Positions 1 to 8,207 of a stretch of DNA of 64,000 nt are shown here, piece after piece. The position numbers and the translations under genes are program-made. The notes beneath the pieces are model-generated. The model was not told where the DNA came from, made no database searches, and saw nothing but the letters and a program-made list of their open reading frames with translations. Numbering within the stretch: the first letter of the stretch is position 1; every line of letters begins with the position of its first letter. Origin of the DNA: Allobosea thiooxidans (GTDB taxonomy: Bacteria > Pseudomonadota > Alphaproteobacteria > Rhizobiales > Beijerinckiaceae); contig NZ_FUYX01000009.1 in assembly GCF_900168195.1 (NCBI RefSeq), positions 143,510-207,509 of the forward strand. Reading direction: 5' to 3'.

Positions 1-1
1 G

Positions 2-271
2 ACGCAGGGCATCGGCCTCTTCCTCTGGGGCGCACTCGCCACCACGATCCCGCTGATCCTCGCCATGTTCGCCGGCAAATACATCTTCCGCTTCGATCCC
101 GCGATCCTGCTGGGGGCCTGCGCCGGCGCGCGCACCACGACGGCCGCGCTCGGTATGGTCTGCGAGACCGCCAAGAGCCAGGTTCCAGCGCTCGGCTATA
201 CCGTGACCTATGCGGTCGGGAACACGCTTCTGACCATCTGGGGCATGGTGATCATCATGCTGATGACCTAG
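2..271 (+). CDS. Aspartate-alanine antiporter AspT family, C-terminal fragment (cut by window edge)
   Basis: This is the last ~89 residues of an AspT-type (YidE/YbjL duplication family) transporter; the start lies before the window. The visible part has two hydrophobic membrane segments and the family motif GACAGARTT followed by PALGYTV, closely matching the end of the second transporter that ends at 3719. AspT antiporters exchange aspartate for alanine across the inner membrane. The aspartate 4-decarboxylase gene begins 47 bases downstream, so the two probably form an operon in which decarboxylation consumes a proton and exchange generates membrane potential. The role is inferred from family and context. 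Confidence 0.85.
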   Translation, partial: TQGIGLFLWGALATTIPLILAMFAGKYIFRFDPAILLGACAGARTTTAALGMVCETAKSQVPALGYTVTYAVGNTLLTIWGMVIIMLMT

Positions 272-318
272 CGCGGTGCCGCAATTTCATTGGTTCTCAT
301 TCTGATTGGGAGAGTGTC

Positions 319-1938
319 ATGGATCCTGTCACCCTGCGGAGCTTCGAGAAACTCAGCCCCTTCGAGATCAAGGACGAGCTCATCCGTCTCGCCAAGCTGA
401 CGGCGCAGAACTCCTCGATCGCGATGCTCAATGCCGGCCGCGGCAACCCGAACTGGGTGGCGATGACGCCGCGCGAAGGCTTCTTCCTGCTCGGGCAGTT
501 CGCGATCACCGAAAGCCGGCGCGTGATGAACAAGCCCGCCGGCATCGGCGGCATGCCCAAGGCCGACGGCATCGCGGGGCGGCTGGAGGAATGGCTGGCC
601 ACGCACAAGGATGCACCCGGCGCCACCTTCCTGCGCGACATGGTCGCCTTCGCGGTCAAGAAGTTCGATTTCAAGCCCGATGCCTTCGTGCATGAGCTGG
701 TCGACTCGATCATCGGCGACAACTACCCGGTGCCGGACCGCATGCTCGTCCATAACGAGCGCATCGTGCATGAATACCTGATGTGGGCGATGTGCGGCGA
801 GCCGCGGCCCTCCGGGCAGTTCGACCTCTATGCCGTCGAGGGCGGCACGGCGGCGATGTGCTACATCTTCAAGTCGCTGAAGGCCAACCGGCTGCTGAAC
901 CCCGGCGACACGATCGCCCTGGCGACGCCGATCTTCACGCCCTATCTCGAAATGCCGCATCTCGAGGATTACGGCCTCAACGTCGTCACCGTCGCGGCGC
1001 CGCAGGAGAACCGCTTCCAGTTCACCGACGAGGAGTTGAAGAAACTGGAGGACCCGAAGGTCAAGGCCTTCTTCGTGGTCAATCCCGGCAATCCCTATGC
1101 CGTCGCCCTGAGCGAGGAGACGATCGGCAAGATCGTCAAGCTGGTCGAGACCAAGCGCCCGGACCTGCTGCTGCTGACCGATGACGTCTACGGAACCTTC
1201 GTGAAGGGCTTCCGCGGCCTGCTCGGGGCCCTCCCGCGCAATACGATCGGCGTCTACTCCTATTCCAAGTATTTCGGCTGCACCGGCTGGCGGCTCGGTG
1301 TCATCGCCATCCACCGCGACAACATCTTCGACAAGGCGATCGCGAGCCATCCGGAGAAGATCCTGACGGTGCTCGATACGCGCTACGGGCCGCTCACGCT
1401 GAAGCCGCGCGAGATGAGGTTGATCGATCGCATCGTCGCAGACAGCCGCGATATCGCGCTCAACCACACTGCCGGCCTGTCACTGCCGCAGCAGGTGATG
1501 ATGTCGCTGTTCTCGCTGTCCGAGATGATGGACGAGGCCAAGCTCTATCAGAAGACCTGCATGGAAATCGTGCATTCCCGCGCCCAAAGGATGATCGAGG
1601 GGCTGGGGATCGACGTGCCCGACAATCCGCTTCACGACCGCTACTACGGCCTGGTCGATTTCGAGTTCTGGGCCAACAAATATGTCGGCCCAGAGGTCGT
1701 GGCCTATATGAAGCAGCACATCCACCCGCTCGACATCGTGTTCCGGCTGGCCGAGGACCATGGCATCGTGCTGCTGAACGGCGGGGGCTTCCACGCGCCG
1801 GACTGGTCGGTGCGCGTCTCCTTCGCCAATCTCGATGACGAGGTCTACAGCCAGATCGGCCGGGCGACGCGCGCGGTCGCGCGTGGCTACCGGCAGGCCT
1901 TCGACGCCTACACGCTTGCGCTCAAACAGAAGCCCTGA
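319..1938 (+). CDS. asdA: Aspartate 4-decarboxylase (bifunctional aspartate aminotransferase type)
   Basis: The 539-residue PLP enzyme is predicted to convert L-aspartate to L-alanine and CO2 by beta-decarboxylation, in the cytoplasm. It has an aminotransferase class I/II fold; the PLP lysine is K317 in the motif SYSKYFGCTGWRLG, and an NPGNPY motif lies upstream near residue 255. The length matches the ~530-residue aspartate 4-decarboxylases and is much longer than ordinary aspartate transaminases (~400). A GGGAGAG-like ribosome site precedes the ATG. It sits between two AspT-family antiporter genes, the known partner of this enzyme, which strongly supports decarboxylase rather than simple transaminase activity. 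Confidence 0.93.
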   Translation: MDPVTLRSFEKLSPFEIKDELIRLAKLTAQNSSIAMLNAGRGNPNWVAMTPREGFFLLGQFAITESRRVMNKPAGIGGMPKADGIAGRLEEWLATHKDAPGATFLRDMVAFAVKKFDFKPDAFVHELVDSIIGDNYPVPDRMLVHNERIVHEYLMWAMCGEPRPSGQFDLYAVEGGTAAMCYIFKSLKANRLLNPGDTIALATPIFTPYLEMPHLEDYGLNVVTVAAPQENRFQFTDEELKKLEDPKVKAFFVVNPGNPYAVALSEETIGKIVKLVETKRPDLLLLTDDVYGTFVKGFRGLLGALPRNTIGVYSYSKYFGCTGWRLGVIAIHRDNIFDKAIASHPEKILTVLDTRYGPLTLKPREMRLIDRIVADSRDIALNHTAGLSLPQQVMMSLFSLSEMMDEAKLYQKTCMEIVHSRAQRMIEGLGIDVPDNPLHDRYYGLVDFEFWANKYVGPEVVAYMKQHIHPLDIVFRLAEDHGIVLLNGGGFHAPDWSVRVSFANLDDEVYSQIGRATRAVARGYRQAFDAYTLALKQKP

Positions 1939-2033
1939 AGGCGCCAGCGGCGCTGTTGCGAAGGTCTGGCGACCGAGCCGGCATCATTGGCCCGTCGCCG
2001 CCTAATGCCTGACTAGATTTGCGAGGCGGGGGG

Positions 2034-3719
2034 ATGGGTTTCGTCGTCGACGCATTGCGCGGCAATCCCGAGCTCGCGGTCTTCCTGACGATCGCCCTCG
2101 GCTTCCTGATCGGCCGGCTGAAGTTCGGCAGCTTCAGCCTCGGGATCGTCGTTGGTTGCCTGCTGGCCGGTGTCCTGATCGGCCAGCTCGACATCAAGGT
2201 GCCCGCCGCCGTGAAGGCGGTGTTCTTCGACCTGTTCCTGTTCACGACCGGCTACAAGGTCGGGCCCCAGTTCTTTCGCGCCCTGAAACGCGATGCGATC
2301 CCACAGGTCGCCCTGACCGTGGTGCTCTGCGTCGCCTGCCTGCTCACGGCCCTGGGCTTCGCAAAAATACTCAACTACGACATCGGCACCGCCGCCGGCC
2401 TGCTCGCGGGGGCCTTCTCGGAATCGACCGTGATCGGGACCGCGGGCGAAGCGATCCAGCGCCTCGATCTCCCTCAGTCCGAACGCACGGCGCTGATCAA
2501 CAACATCCCCGTCGCCTATGCGGTCACCTACCTCATCGGCACCGCTTCGCTGGTCTGGTTCCTGCCGAAGATCGGTCCCAGGCTGATGGGCATCGATCTG
2601 AAGGAGACTGCTGCCCGCGCAGCCGCGCAATCGACGGGGTCGGTCAGCGAGGTCGAAGGCGTGGTCTCGGCCGCGCGCCTGTTCGACGTGCGAACCTACC
2701 GCGTCGCCAATGAGCCATTCGTCGGCAGGACGGTCGCCGAAATCGAGGCGCTTCCCCGCGAGGCCCGCGCCTATCTGCTGCGCGTTCGGTCGGGCGGTGT
2801 CGTGCGGGAGCCCGAGGCCGGTCTCGTGATCCGCGCCGGCGATATCGTTGCCGTCATGGCCCGGCAGGAGGTTCATGCCCAGCGCGGTGACCTGATCGGG
2901 CCAGAGGTCAGCGACCCCGGCCTTCTCGACATCCCCATCGAGTCGCTCGATGTGGTCCTGACCAATCGTGCGCTCGACGGGCGGACCTTGACCGCGCTTG
3001 CCGGTGAGGAGTTTGCCCGCGGCGTCTTCCTGTCCCGATTGATGCGATCCGGCCTCGCCATGCCGATTCAACCGGAAAGCCGGGTGAATCGCGGTGACGT
3101 CCTCTCCCTCATCGGGCGGGTATCGGCCGTGGAGCGGGCGGCGGCGGAACTCGGTTACCCCGACCGGCGGACATCGGCGACGGACATGGTCTTCGTCGGC
3201 CTCGGCATCTTCCTGGGCGGTCTGGTCGGGCTTCTCTCCGTCGTCGTCGCGGGCATCCCGCTGACGCTCACCGCCAGCGGCGGCGCACTCATCATGGGGC
3301 TGGTCTTCGGCTGGCTGCGGTCGGCCTATCCCTATTTCGGCCGCATACCGGAGCCGGCGATCTGGATCTTCGATACGCTCGGCCTGTGCGTGTTCATCGG
3401 CATCGTCGGCCTGGGCGCAGGGCCGAGCTTCATCTCCGGGCTGAAGGAAACCGGCCTCAGTCTGATCGGCGTCGGCCTCGTCGCGGCGCTGCTGCCGCAC
3501 ACGCTGGGCATCCTCTTCGGCCGCTATATCCTGAAGATGGATCCCCTGATCGTGCTTGGTGCCTGCGCCGGCGCGGGCACGATCACCGCCGCCCTCAGGG
3601 CCATCCAGGATGAGGCGCAGAGCAGCATTCCGGCTTTGGGCTACACGGTGCCCTATGCGATCGGGAACATTCTCCTCACCGCCTGGGGGCCGATCCTGGT
3701 GGCGCTGATGGCCGGATAG
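2034..3719 (+). CDS. AspT-type aspartate:alanine antiporter
   Basis: A 561-residue membrane protein of the aspartate:alanine exchanger (AAEx) family. The order is an N-terminal hydrophobic block of about five helices (residues ~10-190), a central hydrophilic region with two RCK_C/TrkA_C-like domains (~205-375), and a second hydrophobic block (~385-560) holding the repeated family motifs, including GACAGAGTITAAL. I chose ATG at 2034 because GAGGCGGGGGG lies directly upstream; an in-frame TTG at 2019 is the alternative. It follows the decarboxylase by 95 bases and is the second antiporter around it. The exact substrate pair is inferred from context. Confidence 0.9.
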   Translation: MGFVVDALRGNPELAVFLTIALGFLIGRLKFGSFSLGIVVGCLLAGVLIGQLDIKVPAAVKAVFFDLFLFTTGYKVGPQFFRALKRDAIPQVALTVVLCVACLLTALGFAKILNYDIGTAAGLLAGAFSESTVIGTAGEAIQRLDLPQSERTALINNIPVAYAVTYLIGTASLVWFLPKIGPRLMGIDLKETAARAAAQSTGSVSEVEGVVSAARLFDVRTYRVANEPFVGRTVAEIEALPREARAYLLRVRSGGVVREPEAGLVIRAGDIVAVMARQEVHAQRGDLIGPEVSDPGLLDIPIESLDVVLTNRALDGRTLTALAGEEFARGVFLSRLMRSGLAMPIQPESRVNRGDVLSLIGRVSAVERAAAELGYPDRRTSATDMVFVGLGIFLGGLVGLLSVVVAGIPLTLTASGGALIMGLVFGWLRSAYPYFGRIPEPAIWIFDTLGLCVFIGIVGLGAGPSFISGLKETGLSLIGVGLVAALLPHTLGILFGRYILKMDPLIVLGACAGAGTITAALRAIQDEAQSSIPALGYTVPYAIGNILLTAWGPILVALMAG

Positions 3720-3829
3720 CGTTACGGAATAGACGACCTGGCAGACACGCCGCAGATAAAATGGGGAATGATTTGGACAAACGGCGATCACACTCGACGT
3801 ACCTCTCCGGGCGGATCTCGCACCACGTT

Positions 3830-3991
3830 GTGAAGTCGAGGCGGTTAATCATCTTGTTTTCCGCTCTTCCCCTATCGGGATGCACAGCTACCAGCACAGG
3901 ATCAACCCCCGATGGGCCCCGCTATATGCAACCGAATGTCGGAAAATCGCCTCAGCAAACAGATTTCTTTGGCAACGGCCTACGCCCTTGA
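3830..3991 (+). CDS. Putative small lipoprotein
   Basis: A 53-codon reading frame from GTG at 3830. The product begins with a basic segment (VKSRR), then a short hydrophobic stretch and a lipobox-like LSGC, followed by a hydrophilic tail rich in Ser, Thr, Pro and Gly, as expected of a tiny outer-membrane lipoprotein. An in-frame ATG at 3761 would add 23 residues and spoil the signal sequence. No clear ribosome-binding site precedes either start, and base composition here is lower in GC than in neighbouring genes. Function unknown. Confidence 0.4.
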   Translation: MKSRRLIILFSALPLSGCTATSTGSTPDGPRYMQPNVGKSPQQTDFFGNGLRP

Positions 3992-4222
3992 AATCGGCTT
4001 GCAGATTCTATTTGGGCTTTGCCTGCGCCATTGTGGGGCCGGAGCTCAGTGGGCTGATACCCTGACGGCCGATTAAGCTGGCGCACTGCTGATGCAGAGC
4101 GCGTGGTTGGCTCTTTTTCGCTCAAGGCATGGACAAGCCCAACCAACTCCATATCCTCCTTTCTCGATCTCTAATCTGGCGACGGCGCGATTTGTGACCG
4201 CCCGCACGCGAAAGGACGAGAG

Positions 4223-4417
4223 ATGACGACCGAGACCGCAGGGGCGAGCGGACCGGAAGCCGCTCCCGAAAAGCCGTCGAGGCGAGCCGAGCTCCTGGCT
4301 TTCCTGACGCTGGCGGTCCTGATCTGGCCGATCGTCGCGGTCGGGATCGTCGGTGGCTACGGCTTCCTGGTCTGGATGTTCCAGATCATCCTCGGTCCGC
4401 CCGGGCCTCCACATTGA
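4223..4417 (+). CDS. napE: Periplasmic nitrate reductase accessory protein NapE
   Basis: A 64-residue single-span inner-membrane protein. After a hydrophilic Pro/Ala-rich N terminus, residues ~24-55 form one membrane helix with the NapE/TorE-type pattern WPIVAVGIVGGYGFLVW. An AAGGACGAGAG ribosome site precedes the ATG. NapE is a small subunit of unknown role often encoded first in nap operons; here it precedes napF by 9 bases. The operon is broken after the first codons of napD, so a functional nitrate reductase cannot come from this copy. Confidence 0.88.
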   Translation: MTTETAGASGPEAAPEKPSRRAELLAFLTLAVLIWPIVAVGIVGGYGFLVWMFQIILGPPGPPH

Positions 4418-4426
4418 GGCCGGGCC

Positions 4427-4936
4427 ATGAAACCCACCGCCATCAATCCCGGGCGCCGCAATTTCCTGACCGGTCGTCGCCTCTCGTCGCCTGACAGGGT
4501 TCGTCCACCGTGGACGCGTGCCGCATCTGTCGACGCGGCCTGCAGCGGTTGCGGCGCCTGCGTCCCGGCCTGCCCGCAGCACATCATCGCGCTCGACGAG
4601 TCCGGCCGGCCTGCGCTGGATTTCACGGCCGGGGAATGCAGCTTCTGCGGCGCTTGTGCCGATACATGCCCCGAGCCGGTGTTCGACCGCGCCATTACCG
4701 CCTTTGAGCATGTGGCCGTGATCGGCTCGTCGTGCTTCGCCGCTCGCGGCATCGTCTGCCAGAGCTGTGGCGATGCCTGTCCGGAGAGCGCGATCCGCTT
4801 TCGTCCGCGGCTCGGCGGGCCGGCCGTGCCGGAACTGGCGGCGGATCGCTGCAATGGCTGCGGCGCCTGCATCGCGGTCTGTCCGGCTGGGGCCGTCAGC
4901 GCAAGCACACGACCGCTGGAGGCCGCCCATGGCTGA
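4427..4936 (+). CDS. napF: Ferredoxin-type protein NapF
   Basis: A 169-residue cytoplasmic iron-sulfur protein that in nap systems assists maturation of the NapA Mo/Fe-S subunit. Three ferredoxin CxxCxxCxxxCP motifs start near C39, C71 and C142, and a further cysteine group (C103 with CQSCGDACP) lies between, enough for four 4Fe-4S clusters as in known NapF. The N terminus carries the characteristic RRNFLTGRR segment. It follows napE and overlaps the start of the napD remnant by 8 bases. The gene looks intact, though its client enzyme is not encoded nearby. Confidence 0.92.
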   Translation: MKPTAINPGRRNFLTGRRLSSPDRVRPPWTRAASVDAACSGCGACVPACPQHIIALDESGRPALDFTAGECSFCGACADTCPEPVFDRAITAFEHVAVIGSSCFAARGIVCQSCGDACPESAIRFRPRLGGPAVPELAADRCNGCGACIAVCPAGAVSASTRPLEAAHG

Positions 4937-5005
4937 GCCCTCGCGTCCGCGCTTCCACCACATATCGAGCGCCGTCGTCTCGGCCCTGCCGGCGCGCGTC
5001 TGGCC
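4929..5005 (+). pseudogene. napD: napD, 5' remnant truncated at an IS3-family boundary
   Basis: The ATG at 4929 overlaps the end of napF, as in intact nap operons. The first ~25 codons read as a NapD N terminus (HHISSAVVSALPARV). NapD is the Tat-signal-binding chaperone of NapA, normally ~80-110 residues. Homology stops at about 5005 where the IS3-type end begins; the frame then closes at a TGA a few codons later. No remaining napD, napA, napB or napC sequence appears after the insertion cluster in this window, so the loss goes beyond a simple insertion. Confidence 0.75.
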
Positions 5006-5065
5006 TGCCCCCTGAAAAGTGGCCCTCCCTGAAGTAGGCTTTTTGAGCCTTTGGAGGATGCCGCG

Positions 5066-5343
5066 ATGCCGCAGAAGAAGCACAAGCCTGAAGAGATCGT
5101 CGCGAAGCTGCGGCAGGTCGACGTGCTGTTGTCCCAGGGGCGCTCGGTCGCGGAGGCGATCCGGGCCATCAGCGTGACAGCGTTCACGTATTATCGCTGG
5201 CGCAAGGAGTTTGGCGGGCTGAAGTCCGACCAGGTGAAGCGCCTGAAGGATCTGGAGAAAGAGAACGAGCGGCTGCGCAAAGCCGTCTCGGATCTGACGT
5301 TGGAGAAGCTGATCCTCAAAGAGGCCGCCTCGGGAAACTACTG
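5066..5343 (+). CDS. IS3-family transposase OrfA (helix-turn-helix)
   Basis: About 92 residues from ATG 5066 (a GGAGG-like site lies upstream; in-frame alternative start at 5051). It holds an HTH_Tnp_1 type helix-turn-helix (KHKPEEIVAKLRQVD, AFTYYRWRKEFGG) followed by a leucine-zipper-like coiled coil (LKDLEKENERLRKAVSDL), the usual arrangement of IS3 OrfA proteins, which bind the element ends. The stop follows a -1 frameshift heptamer at 5332, allowing fusion to OrfB. Confidence 0.9.
5332..5338 (+). other. Candidate -1 programmed frameshift site of the IS3 element
   Basis: GGGAAAC lies in the orfA frame as G-GGA-AAC, matching the X-XXY-YYZ slippery pattern, and the orfA stop is 3 bases downstream. 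Slipping back one base enters the open orfB frame (reading KLLSPARRRR), which would give the OrfAB transposase. IS3 elements are known to use this mechanism; its use here is inferred. Confidence 0.6.
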
Positions 5344-6300
5344 AGCCCCGCCCGTCGCCGTCGCTGCATCGGCCACGTCATCGCGAAGTTCGACGTGTCG
5401 GAGCGGTTGGCGTGCCGGGTTCTGGGGCAACACCGTTCGACGCAGAGGAAGGTGCCGAAGGGGCGTGCCGATGATGCGGCGCTGACCGCCGACATTGTCG
5501 CGCTCGCCACGCAGTATGGCCGTTACGGCTACCGCCGGATCGCGGCCATGCTGGAGATCGCTGGCTGGGCGGTGAACGTCAAACGCGTTGAGCGGATCTG
5601 GCGTCAGGAGGGGCTGAAGGTGCCGGCCAGGCAACCGAAGAAAGGCCGTCTCTGGCTCAATGACGGATCATGCATCCGGCTTCGGCCGGAATATCCCAAT
5701 CATGTCTGGTCCTACGACTTCGTCGAGGGGCGCACCCATAATGGCCGGAAGTTCCGCATGCTGAACGTCATTGATGAGTTCACCCGGGAATGCATTGCGA
5801 TCCGGATCGACCGGAAGCTCAGATCCACCGACGTCATCGACGTGCTATCCGATCTCTTCATCCTACGCGGCGTGCCCGGGCATGTTCGTTCGGACAACGG
5901 TCCCGAGTTCGTCGCCAAGGCCGTGCGGGAGTGGATCGTGGCGGTCGGCGCGAAAACGGCGTTTATCGAGCCTGGCAGCCCTTGGGAGAACGGCTACTGC
6001 GAGAGCTTCAACTCCAAGCTGCGCGACGAACTCCTGAACGGCGAGCTGTTCTACAGCCTCGCCGAGGCTCGGATCGTCATCGAGGGCTGGCGTCAGCACT
6101 ACAATACCCGCCGCCCGCACTCCTCGCTCGGCTACAAGCCGCCAGCACCGCCCGCCGTGCTTTGCGGCGGTGGCTTCGGTTTCGGTCATTGGGTTGATGC
6201 TGGGTGCCTATTTCGGCGCTGCGGCGGCGGTTTTCGCCGCTCTCGCCGTCATGCGGACGCAGTTCGCCGCTCGTGCCAGACGAAGCGAGTGAGGTTGTAG
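5341..6300 (+). pseudogene. IS3-family transposase OrfB, 3' end replaced
   Basis: The reading frame has an rve integrase core with a full DDE set: D in WSYDFVEG, D in VRSDNGPEF and E in SPWENGYCESFN. An HTH_21-type segment (YGRYGYRRIAAMLE) precedes it. Translation probably comes by frameshift from orfA, since the first in-frame start (GTG 5395) is internal to the conserved N terminus. After the terminal motif HSSLGYKPPAP (about 6145) the sequence no longer resembles OrfB and runs into the neighbouring IS5-type element up to the stop at 6300, so the native C terminus is lost although the catalytic residues remain. Confidence 0.8.
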
Positions 6301-7331
6301 GCAAGATTGGCCATGCCGATCTTCGTCATGGCGCGGGCGATGCCGATCGAGCGGATGAACAGACCCATCCTGGATTTCTGCTGCGCGAAGACATGCTCGA
6401 CGAAGGCGCGGATCTTTGAGCGCCGACCATTGGCCCGCGACGTCGCTTCACTCATCGGCCGACCCTTTGGCTTCTTCTGGTGGATGTCGGAGACGTAACC
6501 GTTGTTCTCCAGCCACCCCTCGTTCTTCTTCGAGCGATAGGCCGTGTCGGCCCAGACCGTCGAACTGGTGTTGTTCTTGTCGAGCGCATTGCGCAGTTGA
6601 GCACCATCATAAGCCGCCGCGCTGGTGACGTTCCAGCCGCGGATGAAGCCGTGCCGGCGATCGATCGCGGCATGGTTCTTGTAGCCGAAAGTGGGAATGG
6701 CGATATCGTGCTGCTGCGGCTTTCCATCCTCCGCCGCCCTGGCCTTTGAGAACTTCACCGTCCAACGCGCGTCACGATCCTTCTGGCGCAGCTTGGCCGG
6801 CTTGTCCTTCCACTCGTCGGGTATCTTACCCGCCTTGATGTCGGCCTTTTCGGCATCGGTATTGGGCTGCTTCGGCGCCGGCACGATGGTGGCGTCGACA
6901 ATCTGACCGCCCATGGCGAGATAGCCCGCCCTGGCGAGGTGCTTGTCGAAGCGGGCGAACAGGTTCTCCACCGCGCCGGCCTGGGTGAGGTGCTCGCGGA
7001 ACAGCCAGATCGTCTTGGCGTCCGGCACCCTGTCGCCGGCATCCAAAAGACCAAGGAACCGGCCAAAGGTGCGCCGATCCATTATCTGGAATTCGGCCTG
7101 ATCGTCCGAAAGGCTGTACAGCGCCTGCAGCACCAGGATTTTGAACATCAGCACCGGATCGTAGGGCGGCCGGCCGCCCTTGGCGCCGTCCGAGCGCTTC
7201 AGCGCCTTGACGAGCGGCTTGCGGAAAACCTCCCATGGCACCACCGCGTTCAACTTTTCCAGAGGATCGCCGGCCTCGCTCAGCCGGGCATAGCACTCGT
7301 CAACGTCCCAGAACCCGGCCTGTCCCCGCAT
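6249..7331 (-). CDS. IS5-family transposase
   Basis: A 360-residue transposase that looks full length. An N-terminal DUF772-type domain (DPVLMFKILVLQALYSLSDD, near residues 60-80) is followed by a DDE_Tnp_1 core: D in QIVDATIVPAP, D in VWADTAYRS and E in AFVEHVFAQQKS. No internal stop or frameshift is seen, so this is the most likely active element in the scrapyard. Its left end adjoins the truncated IS3 orfB near 6150-6190 and its right end lies somewhere in 7340-7400; I could not identify a convincing terminal inverted repeat pair. The 3' end of the gene overlaps the extended orfB frame on the other strand. Confidence 0.9.
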   Translation of the reverse strand: MRGQAGFWDVDECYARLSEAGDPLEKLNAVVPWEVFRKPLVKALKRSDGAKGGRPPYDPVLMFKILVLQALYSLSDDQAEFQIMDRRTFGRFLGLLDAGDRVPDAKTIWLFREHLTQAGAVENLFARFDKHLARAGYLAMGGQIVDATIVPAPKQPNTDAEKADIKAGKIPDEWKDKPAKLRQKDRDARWTVKFSKARAAEDGKPQQHDIAIPTFGYKNHAAIDRRHGFIRGWNVTSAAAYDGAQLRNALDKNNTSSTVWADTAYRSKKNEGWLENNGYVSDIHQKKPKGRPMSEATSRANGRRSKIRAFVEHVFAQQKSRMGLFIRSIGIARAMTKIGMANLAYNLTRFVWHERRTASA

Positions 7332-7574
7332 CCACAGCTTCCGCCCAAATCACAGAGGTGATGGAATCAAATCCCGCCCGAAAATGCGAGGTAATTCGAG
7401 ATGTCCAGCTGCGCGTGATCCGCCCCCGCCGAGAGGTCCAGTTTGATTGTTAGCCCGGATCATTCACCGGGGCGGCTCATTGAGCTGGCGGATGCAGCGT
7501 AAGCTTTTGATGTGACGTAGGATTCGGTTGCTGAAGCCAATTCTTCCCGCCCCTCCTCGGCTGCCACATCCGCC

Positions 7575-8066
7575 ATGACCGACGATACAGTTCCGCCGTT
7601 CTCGTTTCCAGCCGTGGGGCGCAAGAAGATCACAGCTGCCTTCGACGGCGGACGCCTGTCGTCGGATGGCGGCGTGATGCTGCTGGCCCAGGCTGAACGC
7701 CGGCTCGGCATTGCCAGCCGGCTCGCCGCACTGATGCCCGACCGGCGAGCCTCGGCACGGGTGACGCACGCGATGGCCGACATGATCCGCGCCCGCATTT
7801 TCGCGATCGCCTGAGGGTATAAGGACTGCAACGACTTCGGGCCGCTGCGGGCTGATCCGGCCTTCAAGCTCGCCTGCGAAGGCTGAGTTCTCGACCCTAC
7901 GACTGCGCCTCGTGAAGATCGCCGTCCGGGTCCAGGAAACCATCAGCCGCATTCGGCTCTCCTATGCGGCCTGTCATCCCGAGGCCGATCTGTTCCAGGG
8001 GCTCGTCACCGCGCTCGCGCCACAGCCACGTGGCGCCGCCCCACAATCGGCGTCGGCGGGGCCGTG
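7575..8066 (+). pseudogene. IS1380-family transposase remnant
   Basis: The first 79 codons (MTDDTVPPFSF, then the family-typical KKITAAFDGGRLSSDGG) match the start of IS1380 transposases. An in-frame TGA at 7812 replaces the codon that family members use for Cys in FAIACGY; the frame continues as GYKDCNDFGPLRADPAFKLAC to about 7886. From about 7894, in another frame, the C-terminal part is readable (TLRLRLVKIAVRVQE, IRLSYAACHPEADLF) to a TGA at 8064. The catalytic middle, some 300 residues, is missing. The gene is dead by nonsense mutation plus a large internal deletion with frame change. Confidence 0.8.
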
Positions 8067-8093
8067 AGCGCCCCGACGAACTGAAGCCCAACC

Positions 8094-8207
8094 TCAACCG
8101 GGCGGCATCACCGTCAATGGCAATCGGTCGAGAGGGCTGGCGGTGGCGGCGATGACCGGCGTGGCGACCCGGGTGTAGACACGCAGGCCATCAGCCAACC
8201 GGAACAT
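8094..8207 (-). pseudogene. IS66 TnpB (Orf2) 5' remnant
   Basis: The ATG at 8207 overlaps the end of the TnpA frame, as in IS66 elements. The first ~11 codons (MFRLADGLRVY) match IS66 Orf2, the accessory protein of the TnpABC system. The following residues do not match the family, and a stop occurs at codon 38. The TnpC transposase is absent, so this IS66 copy is cut shortly inside tnpB, probably at about 8170. Confidence 0.6.

Larger units (their letters stand above)
5007..6150 (+). mobile_element. IS3-family element, 3' end lost
   Basis: The left end is placed at about 5007, where the napD similarity ends and a TGGCCTGCCCCCTGAA stretch starts, resembling IS3-family ends. Two overlapping frames (orfA, orfB) follow. 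The right end is absent: orfB similarity stops near 6150, next to the IS5-family element, so the element was truncated by a later insertion or deletion. Both borders are approximate because I could not align the terminal repeats. Confidence 0.75.

Noticed and set aside
268..1467. Long minus-strand frame opposite the aspartate decarboxylase
   Set aside because: It is a shadow frame of a GC-rich gene: biased composition (many Arg, Asp, His, Gln), no recognisable domain, and the plus-strand gene is certain.
2013..3791. Minus-strand frame opposite the second antiporter
   Set aside because: Shadow of the transporter gene with charged low-complexity residues; no family similarity.
4072..4222. FNR or NarL sites upstream of napE
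   Set aside because: No convincing TTGAT-N4-ATCAA or TACYNMT pair is present.
7340..7460. A further IS3-type end next to the IS5 element (TGATCCGCCCCCG at about 7416)
   Set aside because: The stretch resembles the left end of IS3-type elements but no transposase frame or partner end follows, so it is only a possible relic.
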